From NCBI GenBank assembly GCA_041687395.1, contig JAWLCA010000002.1, positions 1 to 64,000 of the forward strand: DNA of 64,000 bases, given 5' to 3'. Made by a program: the position numbers and the translations under genes. This document shows positions 50,330 through 58,577 of this stretch, piece after piece. How positions within the stretch are numbered: position 1 is the stretch's first letter; every line of letters starts with the position of its first letter. Source of the stretch: JAWLCA01 sp041687395. GTDB lineage: Bacteria > Pseudomonadota > Alphaproteobacteria > Rhodobacterales > Rhodobacteraceae. The notes under the pieces are model-generated. The model was not told the origin of the DNA and searched no databases. It saw nothing but the letters and a program-made list of their open reading frames with translations.

Positions 50330-51286
50330 TCAGACCCGGTTCGGCGGCTCGCGCCCCTCGGCAATGGCGACGGCGTTGTCCAGCGCCACGAAGCCCATGG
50401 CCTCGCGCACCTCCAGCGCCGCCGTGCCCAGGTGCGGCAGCAGGGTGACGTTCTCCATCGCCTTGAGTTCATCGGGAACTTTCGGCTCGAACTCGTAGAC
50501 GTCCAGCCCCGCGCCGGCCAGCTGCCCGGCCTGAAGCGCGGCGATCAGGGCTGCTTCGTCGATCACGTCCCCGCGCGAGATGTTGACTAGAATCGCCTGG
50601 GGCCGCATCGCCGCCAAAGCCTCGGCCCCCACCAGATGATGTGTGCCCGCGCCGCCCGGAACTGCCACGACCACAATATCTGCCCCGCCCATCAGCTCGG
50701 CCATCGTGCCCACCTGCCGCGCCGGCACCCCCGGATCGGCCACTTTCGACCGGTTGAGGAACAGCACCTTCATCCCGAACCCGTGGTGACAGCGCCGGGC
50801 AATCGCCTGACCTATGCGCCCCATGCCTATGATTCCAAGGGTTTTTCCGGTGACGTGCATCCCCAGCATCTGGGTCGGCGTCCAGCCCGTCCAGCGGTCC
50901 GCCCGCACCAGCCGCTCGCCCTCGCCAGCCCGCCGCGCCGTCATCAGGATCAGCGTCAACGCGATATCCGCCGTCGCATCCGTTACCGCCCCCGGCGTAT
51001 TGGTCACAACCACCCCCGCGCGCACTGCAGCTTCGGCGTCTATGTGGTTGTAACCGACACCAAAATTGGCAAGCAGCCTGCAGCGCAGATCGGGCACCTC
51101 GGCGAATGCCTCGGCGCGGAATGCGTCGCCCAGCGTCGGCAGAACGATGTCGAAATCCCGCAATGCCGCCACGCATTCCGAATGGCTCATCGGGTCCGAG
51201 GTCTCGCGCAGGGTCACGTCGAAGCGCGCCCGCCCCGCCTCCATCACCTTCTCGGGAAGTTGACGTGAAATCAATAGTTTGAGCAT
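50330..51286 (-). CDS. D-isomer-specific 2-hydroxyacid dehydrogenase
   Basis: A 318-aa NAD(P)-dependent enzyme interconverting 2-hydroxy and 2-keto acids, for example hydroxypyruvate/D-glycerate or glyoxylate/glycolate. The cofactor loop is TLGIIGMGRIGQAIARRC. The catalytic Arg lies in LVNISRGDVIDEAAL, the Glu in LAGAGLDVYEFEP, and the His in LLPHLGTAALEVR. The start ATG at 51286 (GGGAGGATGTATTG upstream) is preferred over the TTG at 51289. The start overlaps the csaA stop (TGATG). A glyoxylate/hydroxypyruvate reductase role would fit glycolate and glycerate metabolism in this genome (inference). Confidence 0.9.
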   Translation of the reverse strand: MLKLLISRQLPEKVMEAGRARFDVTLRETSDPMSHSECVAALRDFDIVLPTLGDAFRAEAFAEVPDLRCRLLANFGVGYNHIDAEAAVRAGVVVTNTPGAVTDATADIALTLILMTARRAGEGERLVRADRWTGWTPTQMLGMHVTGKTLGIIGMGRIGQAIARRCHHGFGMKVLFLNRSKVADPGVPARQVGTMAELMGGADIVVVAVPGGAGTHHLVGAEALAAMRPQAILVNISRGDVIDEAALIAALQAGQLAGAGLDVYEFEPKVPDELKAMENVTLLPHLGTAALEVREAMGFVALDNAVAIAEGREPPNRV

Positions 51287-51621
51287 CAATACATCCTCCC
51301 GCCCAGGGGCACATCATGGCTCGGCTGCAGCAGCACCACCTCGCCATCTTCATCCGGCACGCCCAGCACCAGCACCTCGGACATCACCGGCCCGATCTGC
51401 CGCGGCGGGAAGTTCACCACCGCCAGCACCTGCCGGCCCACCAACTCTTCCAACGTGTAATGCCTTGTAATCTGGGCCGAAGATCTCTTCTCCCCGACCT
51501 CGGCGCCGAAATCGACCCACAGCTTGTAGGCCGGTTTGCGCGCCTCGGGAAAGGGCTCGGCACGGGTGATCCGACCGACACGGATATCGACCTTCAGGAA
51601 ATCGTCGAAGCCGATGGTCAT
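51286..51621 (-). CDS. csaA: CsaA-type tRNA-binding domain protein
   Basis: A 111-aa stand-alone tRNA-binding OB-fold protein. Family pattern: FLKVDIRVGRITRAEPFPEA, YKLWVDFG, SSAQITRHY, VLAVVNFPPRQIGPVMSEVL. It may act as an export-related chaperone or a tRNA/aminoacyl-tRNA partner. Middle gene of proC-csaA-dehydrogenase, each pair overlapping. Confidence 0.93.
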   Translation of the reverse strand: MTIGFDDFLKVDIRVGRITRAEPFPEARKPAYKLWVDFGAEVGEKRSSAQITRHYTLEELVGRQVLAVVNFPPRQIGPVMSEVLVLGVPDEDGEVVLLQPSHDVPLGGRMY

Positions 51622-52430
51622 GTCCCCAGCTCCCGTCCGCGCTCCGCCGCCGCCTTCACCGCCCGGCGCAAGAGCGGCGGGAAGCCTGTGGCCGGGTCCA
51701 TCAGCACCGCCAGCGCTGCCGCCGTCGTCCCGCCGGGGCTGGTGACGTTTTCACGCAACTGCGCCGGGCTCTCCGCGGCTTCTTCGGCCAGCAGTCCCGC
51801 GCCGCCCACGGTCGCCCGCGCCAAGGTCATCGCCAGATCGGCGGGCAGCCCCTCGGCTTCTCCGGCTGCGGCCAGCGCCTCGATCAGGTGAAACACATAG
51901 GCGGGGCCCGAGCCGGAGACGGCGGTCACCGCGTCCATCAATCCCTCGTCGTTGATCCGCACCACCTGACCCACGGCCGACAGCAGCGCCTCTGCCTGAT
52001 CCAGATGCGCGGCCGTCGCCGCCGCGTTGCCGACGATGGTGGTGATTCCGCGTCCCACGGCCGCAGGCGTGTTCGGCATCGCCCGCACGATCGGCGTGCC
52101 CGGCCCCAGAATCGCCTGATATCGGTCCAGCGTCACACCGGCGGCGACCGAGACGAACAGGGTCGTCGCGCCGCCCAGCGTCGCCACGCCCGGCAGCGCC
52201 TCGGCCATCATCTGCGGCTTCACCGCAATCAGCACCACCGCCGGCGCCTCTGGCATGCCCTCGTTCAGATGCACGCCCCGAGAGGCCAGCCAGTCCGAGG
52301 GCTTGGGGTCCACCACCCAGACCGAGGCCGGGTCCAATCCGCGTTTCAGCCAGCCCGCCAGCATGGCGGAGCCCATCTTGCCGCAGCCCACCAGCACCAG
52401 ACCGCGCGCCTCAAGTGTCGAGAAATCCAT
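51618..52430 (-). CDS. proC: Pyrroline-5-carboxylate reductase
   Basis: A 270-aa enzyme catalysing the last step of proline synthesis with NAD(P)H. N-terminal cofactor loop LVLVGCGKMGSAMLAGWL, then IAVKPQMMAEAL, IVRAMPNTPAAVGRGITTI, and the C-terminal family signature TSPGGTTAAALAVL. Ser/Gly-rich AVSGSGPAYVF is also typical. GGGGGATGCG lies before ATG 52430. The stop overlaps the csaA start by four bases. Confidence 0.96.
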   Translation of the reverse strand: MDFSTLEARGLVLVGCGKMGSAMLAGWLKRGLDPASVWVVDPKPSDWLASRGVHLNEGMPEAPAVVLIAVKPQMMAEALPGVATLGGATTLFVSVAAGVTLDRYQAILGPGTPIVRAMPNTPAAVGRGITTIVGNAAATAAHLDQAEALLSAVGQVVRINDEGLMDAVTAVSGSGPAYVFHLIEALAAAGEAEGLPADLAMTLARATVGGAGLLAEEAAESPAQLRENVTSPGGTTAAALAVLMDPATGFPPLLRRAVKAAAERGRELGT

Positions 52431-52507
52431 CGCATCCCCCCGATTCCGTGGGCAGACTAGACCAGCCGGTGGCGAAGGTGGACCCCCGGAATGCCCCATG
52501 ACGCAAT

Positions 52508-52539
52508 GCGGGGGCGGGTCCTTTCGGATCCGCCCCCGC
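52508..52539 (-). terminator. Terminator-like hairpin after ybjN
   Basis: A 14-bp stem with one G-T type mismatch (GCGGGGGCGGATCC / GGACCCGCCCCCGC on the minus strand) closed by a GAAA tetraloop. Lies 49 bases after the ybjN stop and 78 bases before proC. No U-tract, but the stem is very stable. Confidence 0.6.
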
Positions 52540-52587
52540 GCGCTGGGTTGCCTGTATGTTTCTGCCCCTCGCTCTGCTCGCGTGTTC

Positions 52588-53091
52588 TCAGGCTCGCCCG
52601 TATGCTTCCGAAATTGCTATTTTCAGCGCCTCGGCCGGGGTCTGGTCGCTCCAGGCCACAAGCTGAAAGGCGGGGTAGTAGCGTTCGCAGGCCGACACCG
52701 CCAGGCCGATCATGTGATCGATCTGCTCGGCCGAGGCGATCTGCCCACCGCTCAGCACCAGCCCATAGCGCCAGACCATCAGTTTCTGCTCGCCCCAGTA
52801 CGCAAAGGCGCCGGTCCAGCACTGGTCGTTCGTGCCGTTCAGCGTCTCGTAAAGCGCGGGCAGCCGGTCCGCGGGCGGGTCCATCTCGAAGGTGCAGATC
52901 AGGCGCAGGGTTTCGTCCACCGGCGACCAGGCCAGGGTAAGGGAATAGGTGCGCCACAGCCCTTCGACCGCCATGGCGATCTGGTCTTCGGTGATGCGGT
53001 CGAAATCCCAGTCGTGGTGTTCGGCGAGCGTTTCGACGATGTCGATCGGATGGATCTCGTCGGTGATCAGGTACTGTTCGGAAAGTGACAT
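52588..53091 (-). CDS. YbjN-domain protein
   Basis: A 167-aa cytoplasmic protein resembling YbjN: N-terminal DWDFDRITEDQIAMAVEGLW, then LRLICTFEMDPPADRLPALYETL and QCWTGAFAYWGEQKLMVWRY. YbjN-like proteins are linked to stress responses and have a type-III-secretion-chaperone-like fold, with no known enzymatic activity. The last third contains SACERYYPAFQLVAW, also conserved. The start ATG at 53091 is the only good candidate. Confidence 0.88.
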   Translation of the reverse strand: MSLSEQYLITDEIHPIDIVETLAEHHDWDFDRITEDQIAMAVEGLWRTYSLTLAWSPVDETLRLICTFEMDPPADRLPALYETLNGTNDQCWTGAFAYWGEQKLMVWRYGLVLSGGQIASAEQIDHMIGLAVSACERYYPAFQLVAWSDQTPAEALKIAISEAYGRA

Positions 53092-53424
53092 TGCCCGGCC
53101 TCTATGTTGATAGCCTCAGGTGGGGGGTGGCCCACAAGAAACTGGGTGTCGTGCAAGGTGCAGCGTTTCTGTGTCGCTGTTCTTACAAGATATGGTGTGC
53201 TGAAAGGCGGCTTCTGTAAAGCAAATTCTTCATCGCGCGGTGGCACCGCGGCCCGCGCAACACAGGCCAAGGCAATGCCCTGCAACAAGTATCAACCTAT
53301 GCGTGTGGCGCCTTGTCGGTGGAGGCGACCGCCTGCCGATTGCCGTGAAAACTTCGGGAAAGCGCTTGAAACCCTGTACTTTTGCGCCAGTTGGCGGGCA
53401 CGATCAACAGGATGGGAACCACGA
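53092..53424. other. Intergenic region, upstream of a small membrane-protein gene
   Basis: A 333-base gap between divergent genes. It contains one perfect 7-bp inverted repeat CGCGGTG-G-CACCGCG (53236-53250). I could not find a convincing coding frame or an RNA structure; promoters for ybjN and the small protein should lie here. Confidence 0.45.
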
Positions 53425-53694
53425 ATGTCAGGATTGCAGGAAAGACGCGCGGCGCTGGTCTCGGGGCAGGGAACGGCTCCGGACGAGGCCGGAAAACCCG
53501 TCGACGTGCGCGCAGCCGACGAGCAGATTCGGCGCCGGCAGGGCCACCAGGTGATGGCCGCGGTGATGGCGTTCGGCGCGGCGGCCGAATCGGGGCGGTT
53601 GGAACGCGCGGTAAAGCTCGCGCAGCTGACCTGCATCACCTTTGTCTGCGTCGTGCCGGTCTATCTGTTCTGGGCCGTCGCCCTGAACGGTTGA
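53425..53694 (+). CDS. Small single-pass membrane protein of unknown function
   Basis: An 89-aa protein. The N-terminal part is soluble and charged (MSGLQERRAALVSGQGTAPD, then RRRQGHQVMAAVMAFGAAAE), followed by one C-terminal helix (LTCITFVCVVPVYLFWAVAL, residues 68-87). GGATGGGAACC lies upstream of ATG 53425. No known family was recognised. A strong terminator follows, shared with the convergent hsp20 gene. Confidence 0.65.
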   Translation: MSGLQERRAALVSGQGTAPDEAGKPVDVRAADEQIRRRQGHQVMAAVMAFGAAAESGRLERAVKLAQLTCITFVCVVPVYLFWAVALNG

Positions 53695-53716
53695 ACCGCC
53701 CGGTTTGCGCGGCGAA

Positions 53717-53742
53717 AAGGGCGCGCCAGCCGGCGCGCCCTT
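53717..53742. terminator. Bidirectional terminator
   Basis: An 11-bp perfect stem AAGGGCGCGCC / GGCGCGCCCTT with loop AGCC, between two convergent genes. Confidence 0.75.
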
Positions 53743-53764
53743 CGTCATTGATCATAGTCGGCGA

Positions 53765-54223
53765 TCAGGCGTCGAGGGTCTGGGTGGTCACGTCGCTCGC
53801 GCGGGCGATCTCGATCCGCCGGGGCTTCAGGGCCTCGGGCATCTCGCGCACCAGATCGACGTGCAGCATGCCGTCGGCATGGGTCGCACCGGTGACCTTC
53901 ACGTGGTCTGCCAGATGGAAGCGCCGCTCGAATGCGCGGGTGGCGATGCCGCGGTGCAGGTAGACCTTGCCCTCATCCTCGGCCTCGGCCTTGCGGGCGG
54001 CAATGAACAGGGCGTTCTCCTTCTGCTCGACCGTCAGGTCGTCAGCGGCGAAACCCGCGACGGCGACCGAGATGCGATAGGCGTTCTCGCCCAGCTTCTC
54101 GATGTTGTAGGGCGGATAGGTGGGCTGGGCGACATCGGTCGTCAGCACGCGATCCATCAGATCGGCAAAGCGGTCAAAGCCGACGGTGGCCCGGTAAAGC
54201 GGGGTCATGTCGAGATTGCGCAT
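53765..54223 (-). CDS. Small heat-shock protein, Hsp20/IbpA type
   Basis: A 152-aa alpha-crystallin chaperone that holds unfolded proteins. N-terminal DMTPLYRATVGFDRFADLMD, then PPYNIEKLGENAYRISVAVA and the crystallin core with IAARKAEAEDEGKVYLHRGI, RAFERRFHLADHV and GMLHVDLVREMPEALKPRRI. The C-terminus lacks a clear IxI/V motif beyond RIEIA. AGAAGGATGATG lies before ATG 54223. No clear sigma32 promoter was found. Confidence 0.93.
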   Translation of the reverse strand: MRNLDMTPLYRATVGFDRFADLMDRVLTTDVAQPTYPPYNIEKLGENAYRISVAVAGFAADDLTVEQKENALFIAARKAEAEDEGKVYLHRGIATRAFERRFHLADHVKVTGATHADGMLHVDLVREMPEALKPRRIEIARASDVTTQTLDA

Positions 54224-54257
54224 GGGTCATCATCCTTCTTGAAGCGATGTTGATAAG

Positions 54258-54281
54258 GCCCGCCCCGTCGCGGGGCCGGGC
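54258..54281. terminator. Possible hairpin between glcF and hsp20
   Basis: GCCCCG / CGGGGC with a three-base loop, extended by an outer GCCC/GGGC pairing with one bulge. In the 117-base gap after glcF. No U-tract. Confidence 0.35.
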
Positions 54282-54340
54282 GGTTTGCCGGGCCCGTCTG
54301 GCACCCGACACCCCTCAAGTAGGAAAGCGAAATCGGCCGT

Positions 54341-55627
54341 TCAAGACCCCAGCGCGGGCGGTTTCGGCCCGCCCGTGGCCCAGTCCAAGAGCTCCACGGT
54401 ATGCACCACCGGCACGCCCGTGCCCGACCCGATCTGCATCATGCAACCGATGTTGCCGGCGGCGATCACGTCCGGCTTCTTCGCCTCCAGCGACTTCACC
54501 TTGAGCGCCTTCAACTGGCCCGAGATCTCGGGCTGCATCAGGTTGTAGGTGCCCGCCGACCCGCAGCACAGGTGGCTGTCCACGGGCTCCACCACCTCGA
54601 AGCCTGCGCGTTTCAGCAAATCCTTGGGCAAGGCCTTGATCTGCTGGCCGTGCTGCAGCGAACAGGCGGCGTGATAGGCCACCCGCAGGCCCTTTGGCGC
54701 GCCCTCGGGCAGTCCCAGGTCGGTCAGCACCTCGCTGATGTCCTTGGCCAGCCCCGCCACCGTCGCGGCATCGGGGGCAAGGGCCGAGGTCCGGAACATG
54801 TGCCCGTAATCCTTCACCGTCGTCCCGCATCCGCTGGTGTTGATAACCACCGCATCCAGCCCGTCCGCTGCCTTCTCGGCCATCCAGGCGGCGATGTTCG
54901 CGGCCGCAAACCGGTGGCTTTCGTCGGTCTTGCCCATGTGATGGGTCAGCGCGCCGCAGCAGCCCGCACCCTTCGCCACCACCACCTCGGCGCCTAGGCG
55001 CGTCAGCACGCGGATCGTCGCGTCGTTGATGTCGGTGTTCAGCGCCTTCTGCGCGCAGCCGGTCATCAGCGCCACGCGCATCCGGCGCTCGCCGTTGGCG
55101 GGGAACACCTGCGGGTCGTCGTTGCGGCTGACGGCGGGGATCTGCTTCGGTGCCATTTCCAGCATGGCGCGCAGCCGCGCATCCGGCATCAGCGCCTTGA
55201 ACGGCCGGCCGATCTTTGCCCCCAGGAGCGCCAGCCGGAACCGCTTGGGATAGGGCAGCACCGCCGCCAGAACCGCGCGCAGCGCCCGGTCGCGCCACGG
55301 GCGCCTGTAGGTCTGTTCGATATATTCCCGCGCGTGATCGACCAGATGCATGTAGTGCACGCCGCTGGGGCAGGTGGTCATGCAGGCCAGACACGACAGG
55401 CAGCGGTCGATGTGCTTGACCGTCCGCTCGTCCGCCGGCCGGCCATTTTCCAGCATGTCCTTGATCAGGTATATGCGGCCGCGCGGGCTGTCCAACTCGT
55501 CGCCCAGTACCTGATAGGTGGGGCAGGTCGCGGTGCAGAACCCGCAATGCACGCAGGTGCGCAGGATCTCGTTCGATCGCGCAATGGCAGGGTCGCGCAA
55601 TTGCGCGTCGGTAAAGGATGTCTGCAT
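54341..55627 (-). CDS. glcF: Glycolate oxidase iron-sulfur subunit
   Basis: A 428-aa subunit carrying two 4Fe-4S clusters: CVHCGFCTATCP (Cys25, 28, 31, 35) and CLSCLACMTTCP (Cys76, 79, 82, 86). Two CCG domains follow, with GCCGALTHHMGK and LCCGSAGTYNLMQPEIS. With GlcD and GlcE it oxidises glycolate to glyoxylate and passes electrons to the respiratory chain. Two bases separate it from glcE. Confidence 0.96.
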   Translation of the reverse strand: MQTSFTDAQLRDPAIARSNEILRTCVHCGFCTATCPTYQVLGDELDSPRGRIYLIKDMLENGRPADERTVKHIDRCLSCLACMTTCPSGVHYMHLVDHAREYIEQTYRRPWRDRALRAVLAAVLPYPKRFRLALLGAKIGRPFKALMPDARLRAMLEMAPKQIPAVSRNDDPQVFPANGERRMRVALMTGCAQKALNTDINDATIRVLTRLGAEVVVAKGAGCCGALTHHMGKTDESHRFAAANIAAWMAEKAADGLDAVVINTSGCGTTVKDYGHMFRTSALAPDAATVAGLAKDISEVLTDLGLPEGAPKGLRVAYHAACSLQHGQQIKALPKDLLKRAGFEVVEPVDSHLCCGSAGTYNLMQPEISGQLKALKVKSLEAKKPDVIAAGNIGCMMQIGSGTGVPVVHTVELLDWATGGPKPPALGS

Positions 55628-55629
55628 CG

Positions 55630-56727
55630 CTACCCCATCAATCCCGGATTGAGCACGCCCCGCGGGTCGAACCTTGCCCGCAGCCCTGCTGTGATCGCCG
55701 CCACCGGGGCAGGTTCGGGCCGGAAGGTGCCCAGCCGCGCCTGTGCCTCGTTGCCTGCGCGGACCAGCGTCGCGTGACCGGAAAAGGCACCCAGCCGCGC
55801 CCGCAGGTCGGTGTCAGGCGCCACCAGCAGCCAGACCAGCCCGCCGCCCCAGTCATACAGCGCCCGTCCACCTGCACGCGCGGCGATGCCCGGCGCGTCC
55901 GACGGCTTCACCGACAGCCGCCACACATCGCCCGGCTGCCCATGGAACGGCGCCACGTCGCGGATTGCGGCCCACCGGGCCGCTGTCGCCTCCACGCCCT
56001 CCTCGATCTCGCCGCCCAGCATCGCTTGCAGCTTGCCAGCGCGATAGGTGACGGAGTCCGCAAACCCCTCGATCCGCAAAAAGGTGCCAGTGCCGGGCCA
56101 ATGCGCCGCGCCGTTCACCTCGAACGGAGAGCCCAACGCGCGGGTCATCGCCGCCTGTGCGGCCGCATCGTCCAGTCCCGTCAGCACCAGCGTCGCCGCC
56201 GCGCCCGGCGCGGGTAGCACCTTGAACGCTACCTCGGTCAGCACGCCAAGGGTACCGAAACTGCCCGCCATGAGCTTCACCAGGTCGTAGCCGGTGACGT
56301 TCTTCATGACCCGGCCGCCGTTCTTCACGATGGCGCCTGTGCCATCGACGAACCGAACGCCGATCAATGAATCCCGGCAGGCCCCCGCCTGCACCCGGCG
56401 CGGACCCGACACATTGGCCGCCACCACGCCGCCGATCGTCGGCTCTCCGGAGGTTTCCAGCAGCCCGCGATGGTCCATCGGCTCGAACGGCAGGCGCTGG
56501 CCCTCGGCGGCCAGCGCGGCCTCGACCTCGGCCAGCGGCGTGCCCGCGCCCACGACGATGGTCAGCGCACCGGGCTCATACAGGCTGATCCCCGCCAGCC
56601 CGCCCGTCTCCAGCACGTCGCCCGCCAGAAACAGCCCCCGGGTGCCGCCCCCACGGATCGCCAGCGGGTCGCTTGCATCGCGGATTGCTTGGGCCAGGTC
56701 GCCGTCGCTTGTCGGTCGGATCGTCAC
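55630..56727 (-). CDS. glcE: Glycolate oxidase FAD-binding subunit
   Basis: A 365-aa FAD-binding protein homologous to the N-terminal part of GlcD. N-terminal PLAIRGGGTRGLFLAGD, then EPTIGGVVAANVSGPRRVQ, GVRFVDGTGAIVKNGGRVMK and the C-terminal NPGLMG. The start GTG at 56727 has AAAGGTGCTGC upstream; an ATG further upstream at 56769 is less convincing. A 268-base gap with tandem repeats separates it from glcD, unusual because glcDE are normally adjacent. Confidence 0.93.
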   Translation of the reverse strand: MTIRPTSDGDLAQAIRDASDPLAIRGGGTRGLFLAGDVLETGGLAGISLYEPGALTIVVGAGTPLAEVEAALAAEGQRLPFEPMDHRGLLETSGEPTIGGVVAANVSGPRRVQAGACRDSLIGVRFVDGTGAIVKNGGRVMKNVTGYDLVKLMAGSFGTLGVLTEVAFKVLPAPGAAATLVLTGLDDAAAQAAMTRALGSPFEVNGAAHWPGTGTFLRIEGFADSVTYRAGKLQAMLGGEIEEGVEATAARWAAIRDVAPFHGQPGDVWRLSVKPSDAPGIAARAGGRALYDWGGGLVWLLVAPDTDLRARLGAFSGHATLVRAGNEAQARLGTFRPEPAPVAAITAGLRARFDPRGVLNPGLMG

Positions 56728-56787
56728 GCAGCACCTTTCGCCTGTGCGCCAGCGCACATGAGGCGCCAAGCCGTGCGTTTTTCAGGC

Positions 56788-56930
56788 ATGCACGTCGAAT
56801 GCACGGCGGATGCACGCGAGTCATACGTCGTGTGCACACCGCCACTCTGGCCGGGTGTTGCGCGAATTCGCCCCCCAGAGAACGCTGGTGCCATACGGAT
56901 GCTGGCGCAGTGCTGGCGCAGTGCTGGCGC
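56788..56930. repeat. Two sets of 11-bp tandem repeats in the glcD-glcE gap
   Basis: ATGCACG-N4 occurs at 56788, 56799 and 56810. TGCTGGCGC-containing 11-mers begin at 56898, 56909 and 56920, the last two being identical AGTGCTGGCGC. Both sets have an 11-bp period and share the same phase. GTGTGCACAC, a 10-bp palindrome, is at 56830-56839. The whole gap (56728-56995) has no coding signal. Confidence 0.65.
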
Positions 56931-56995
56931 CCGGCCAGCCCTGCTGCATTGGTCAGCCCACCGAACCGCGCGGCGCTGCAAGTCCTTGATAACCC

Positions 56996-58432
56996 TCACG
57001 CCGCGGCCCGCCGCGACGCCGTCGCCTCCAGCGGGAACACCTTGGCCGGGTTCAGCAGCCAGTGCGGATCAAAGGCATCCTTGACCCGCAACTGCGCCTC
57101 CAGATCGGCGGGGGCGAATTGCACGGACATCAGGTCGCGTTTTTCGATCCCCACGCCATGCTCGCCGGTCAGGCAGCCGCCCACCTCGACGCACAGCTTC
57201 AGGATCTCTGCCCCGAATGCCTCACATTTCTCCAGATCGCCGGGCTTGTTGGCGTCGAACAGGATCAGCGGGTGCATGTTGCCGTCGCCCGCGTGGAACA
57301 CGTTTGCCACGTCCAACCCGAATTCCTTCGACATCTCGCCGATCCGCCTCAGCACATGGGGCAGGGCGCTGACCGGGATGGTTCCGTCCAGGCACATGTA
57401 GTCGTTGATGTTGCCCATCGCGCCAAAGGCCGACTTGCGACCCAGCCAGATCTTCTTCGATTCCTCTTCCGACTTGCTCTCGCGGAACTCTACCGGCGCG
57501 TGGCGCATCGCGATCTGGCGGATCAGGCCAAGCTGCTCCGCGATCTCGGCCTCCGACCCCTCGACCTCCACGATCAGCAGCGCCTCGCAATCCGGATAGC
57601 CGGCGTGCGCGAAATCCTCGCAGGCACGGATGCAGGGGCGGTCCATGAACTCGATGGCGACCGGCAGGATGCCCGCCTTGATGATGTCGCTGACGCAGGC
57701 GCCCGCCACCTCGTTGGAATCGAACGCGATCAGCACCGGCCGCGCACCTTCGGGCTTGGGCAGGATGCGCAATGTCGCCTCGGTCACGACGCCAAGCTGA
57801 CCCTCGGACCCGCAGATCACGCCCAGCAGGTCCAGCCCGCCGGCATCCATGTGCGCGCCGCCCAGTTCGATCACCGTGCCGTCCATCAGCACCACCGTCG
57901 CGCCCAGCAGGTTGTTGGTGGTGACGCCGTATTTCAGGCAATGCGCCCCGCCCGAATTCATCGCGATGTTGCCCGCGATGGCGCAGGCCAGCTGGCTGGA
58001 CGGGTCGGGGGCGTAGAAGAAGCCGTCGGTCTCCACCGCGCCGGTGACGCTCAGGTTGGTGCGCCCTGCTTCGACCCGGATGAAGCGGTTGTCGTAATCG
58101 ACCTCCAGCACCCCGGTCATCCGCGCGATGCCCAGGATCACGCTGTCGGACGTGGGCAGCGCGCCGCCCGCCAGGCTGGTGCCCGATCCGCGCGGCACGA
58201 CCTTCACGCCTTCCTCGTGGCAGATGCGCAGGACGGCCGAAACCTCTTCGGTGGTGCGCGGCAGCACGGCGGCCAGCGGCGGACAGCGATAGGCGGTCAG
58301 CGCGTCGCATTCATAGGCGCGGGTTTCCGCGAGTTCGTGGATCACCGCATCTGCGGGCAGGGCGGCCTGCAACCGCTCCACGATCCGGGCCTTGCGCGAC
58401 AGCACGCCCGCGTCCGGTACCGGCATTTCCAT
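56996..58432 (-). CDS. glcD: Glycolate oxidase FAD-linked catalytic subunit
   Basis: A 478-aa FAD-linked oxidase (VAO family) that oxidises glycolate, and often D-lactate, to the keto acid. FAD-binding segments VVPRGSGTSLAGGALPTSDS and AIAGNIAMNSGGAHCLKYGV, then GVICGSEGQLGVVTEATLRI. The C-terminal domain has NVFHAGDGNMHPLILFD (metal histidines) and GGCLTGEHGVGIEKRDLM. GGGGAGGACGACCC precedes ATG 58432. First gene of the glcD-glcE-glcF set. Confidence 0.96.
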   Translation of the reverse strand: MEMPVPDAGVLSRKARIVERLQAALPADAVIHELAETRAYECDALTAYRCPPLAAVLPRTTEEVSAVLRICHEEGVKVVPRGSGTSLAGGALPTSDSVILGIARMTGVLEVDYDNRFIRVEAGRTNLSVTGAVETDGFFYAPDPSSQLACAIAGNIAMNSGGAHCLKYGVTTNNLLGATVVLMDGTVIELGGAHMDAGGLDLLGVICGSEGQLGVVTEATLRILPKPEGARPVLIAFDSNEVAGACVSDIIKAGILPVAIEFMDRPCIRACEDFAHAGYPDCEALLIVEVEGSEAEIAEQLGLIRQIAMRHAPVEFRESKSEEESKKIWLGRKSAFGAMGNINDYMCLDGTIPVSALPHVLRRIGEMSKEFGLDVANVFHAGDGNMHPLILFDANKPGDLEKCEAFGAEILKLCVEVGGCLTGEHGVGIEKRDLMSVQFAPADLEAQLRVKDAFDPHWLLNPAKVFPLEATASRRAAA

Positions 58433-58449
58433 GGGTCGTCCTCCCCTGA

Positions 58450-58488
58450 TATTGGTCAGAAATTATAACCAATACTCCTGAACGGCAA
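58450..58488 (-). promoter_or_regulatory. glcD promoter with overlapping operator
   Basis: On the minus strand TATAAT (58467-58462) is a perfect -10 box, with TTGCCG (58488-58483) 15-16 bases upstream as -35. TATTGGT (58450-58456) and ACCAATA (58468-58474) form an inverted repeat that brackets the -10 box. TTGGT/ACCAA half-sites are typical of FadR/GlcC/PdhR-type GntR regulators. Confidence 0.6.
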
Positions 58489-58577
58489 CCCCGACCACAC
58501 CGCCGCCACAAAGAATCTTGCCACACCCCCCCACATCCCCCACCGTGCCCCATCGCCGCACCAATCACAGGTAATCC

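Noticed and set aside
54224..54340. Sigma32 promoter or RNA thermometer for hsp20
   Set aside because: CTTGAG is present on the minus strand, but no matching -10 element at the right distance and no typical thermometer fold could be supported.
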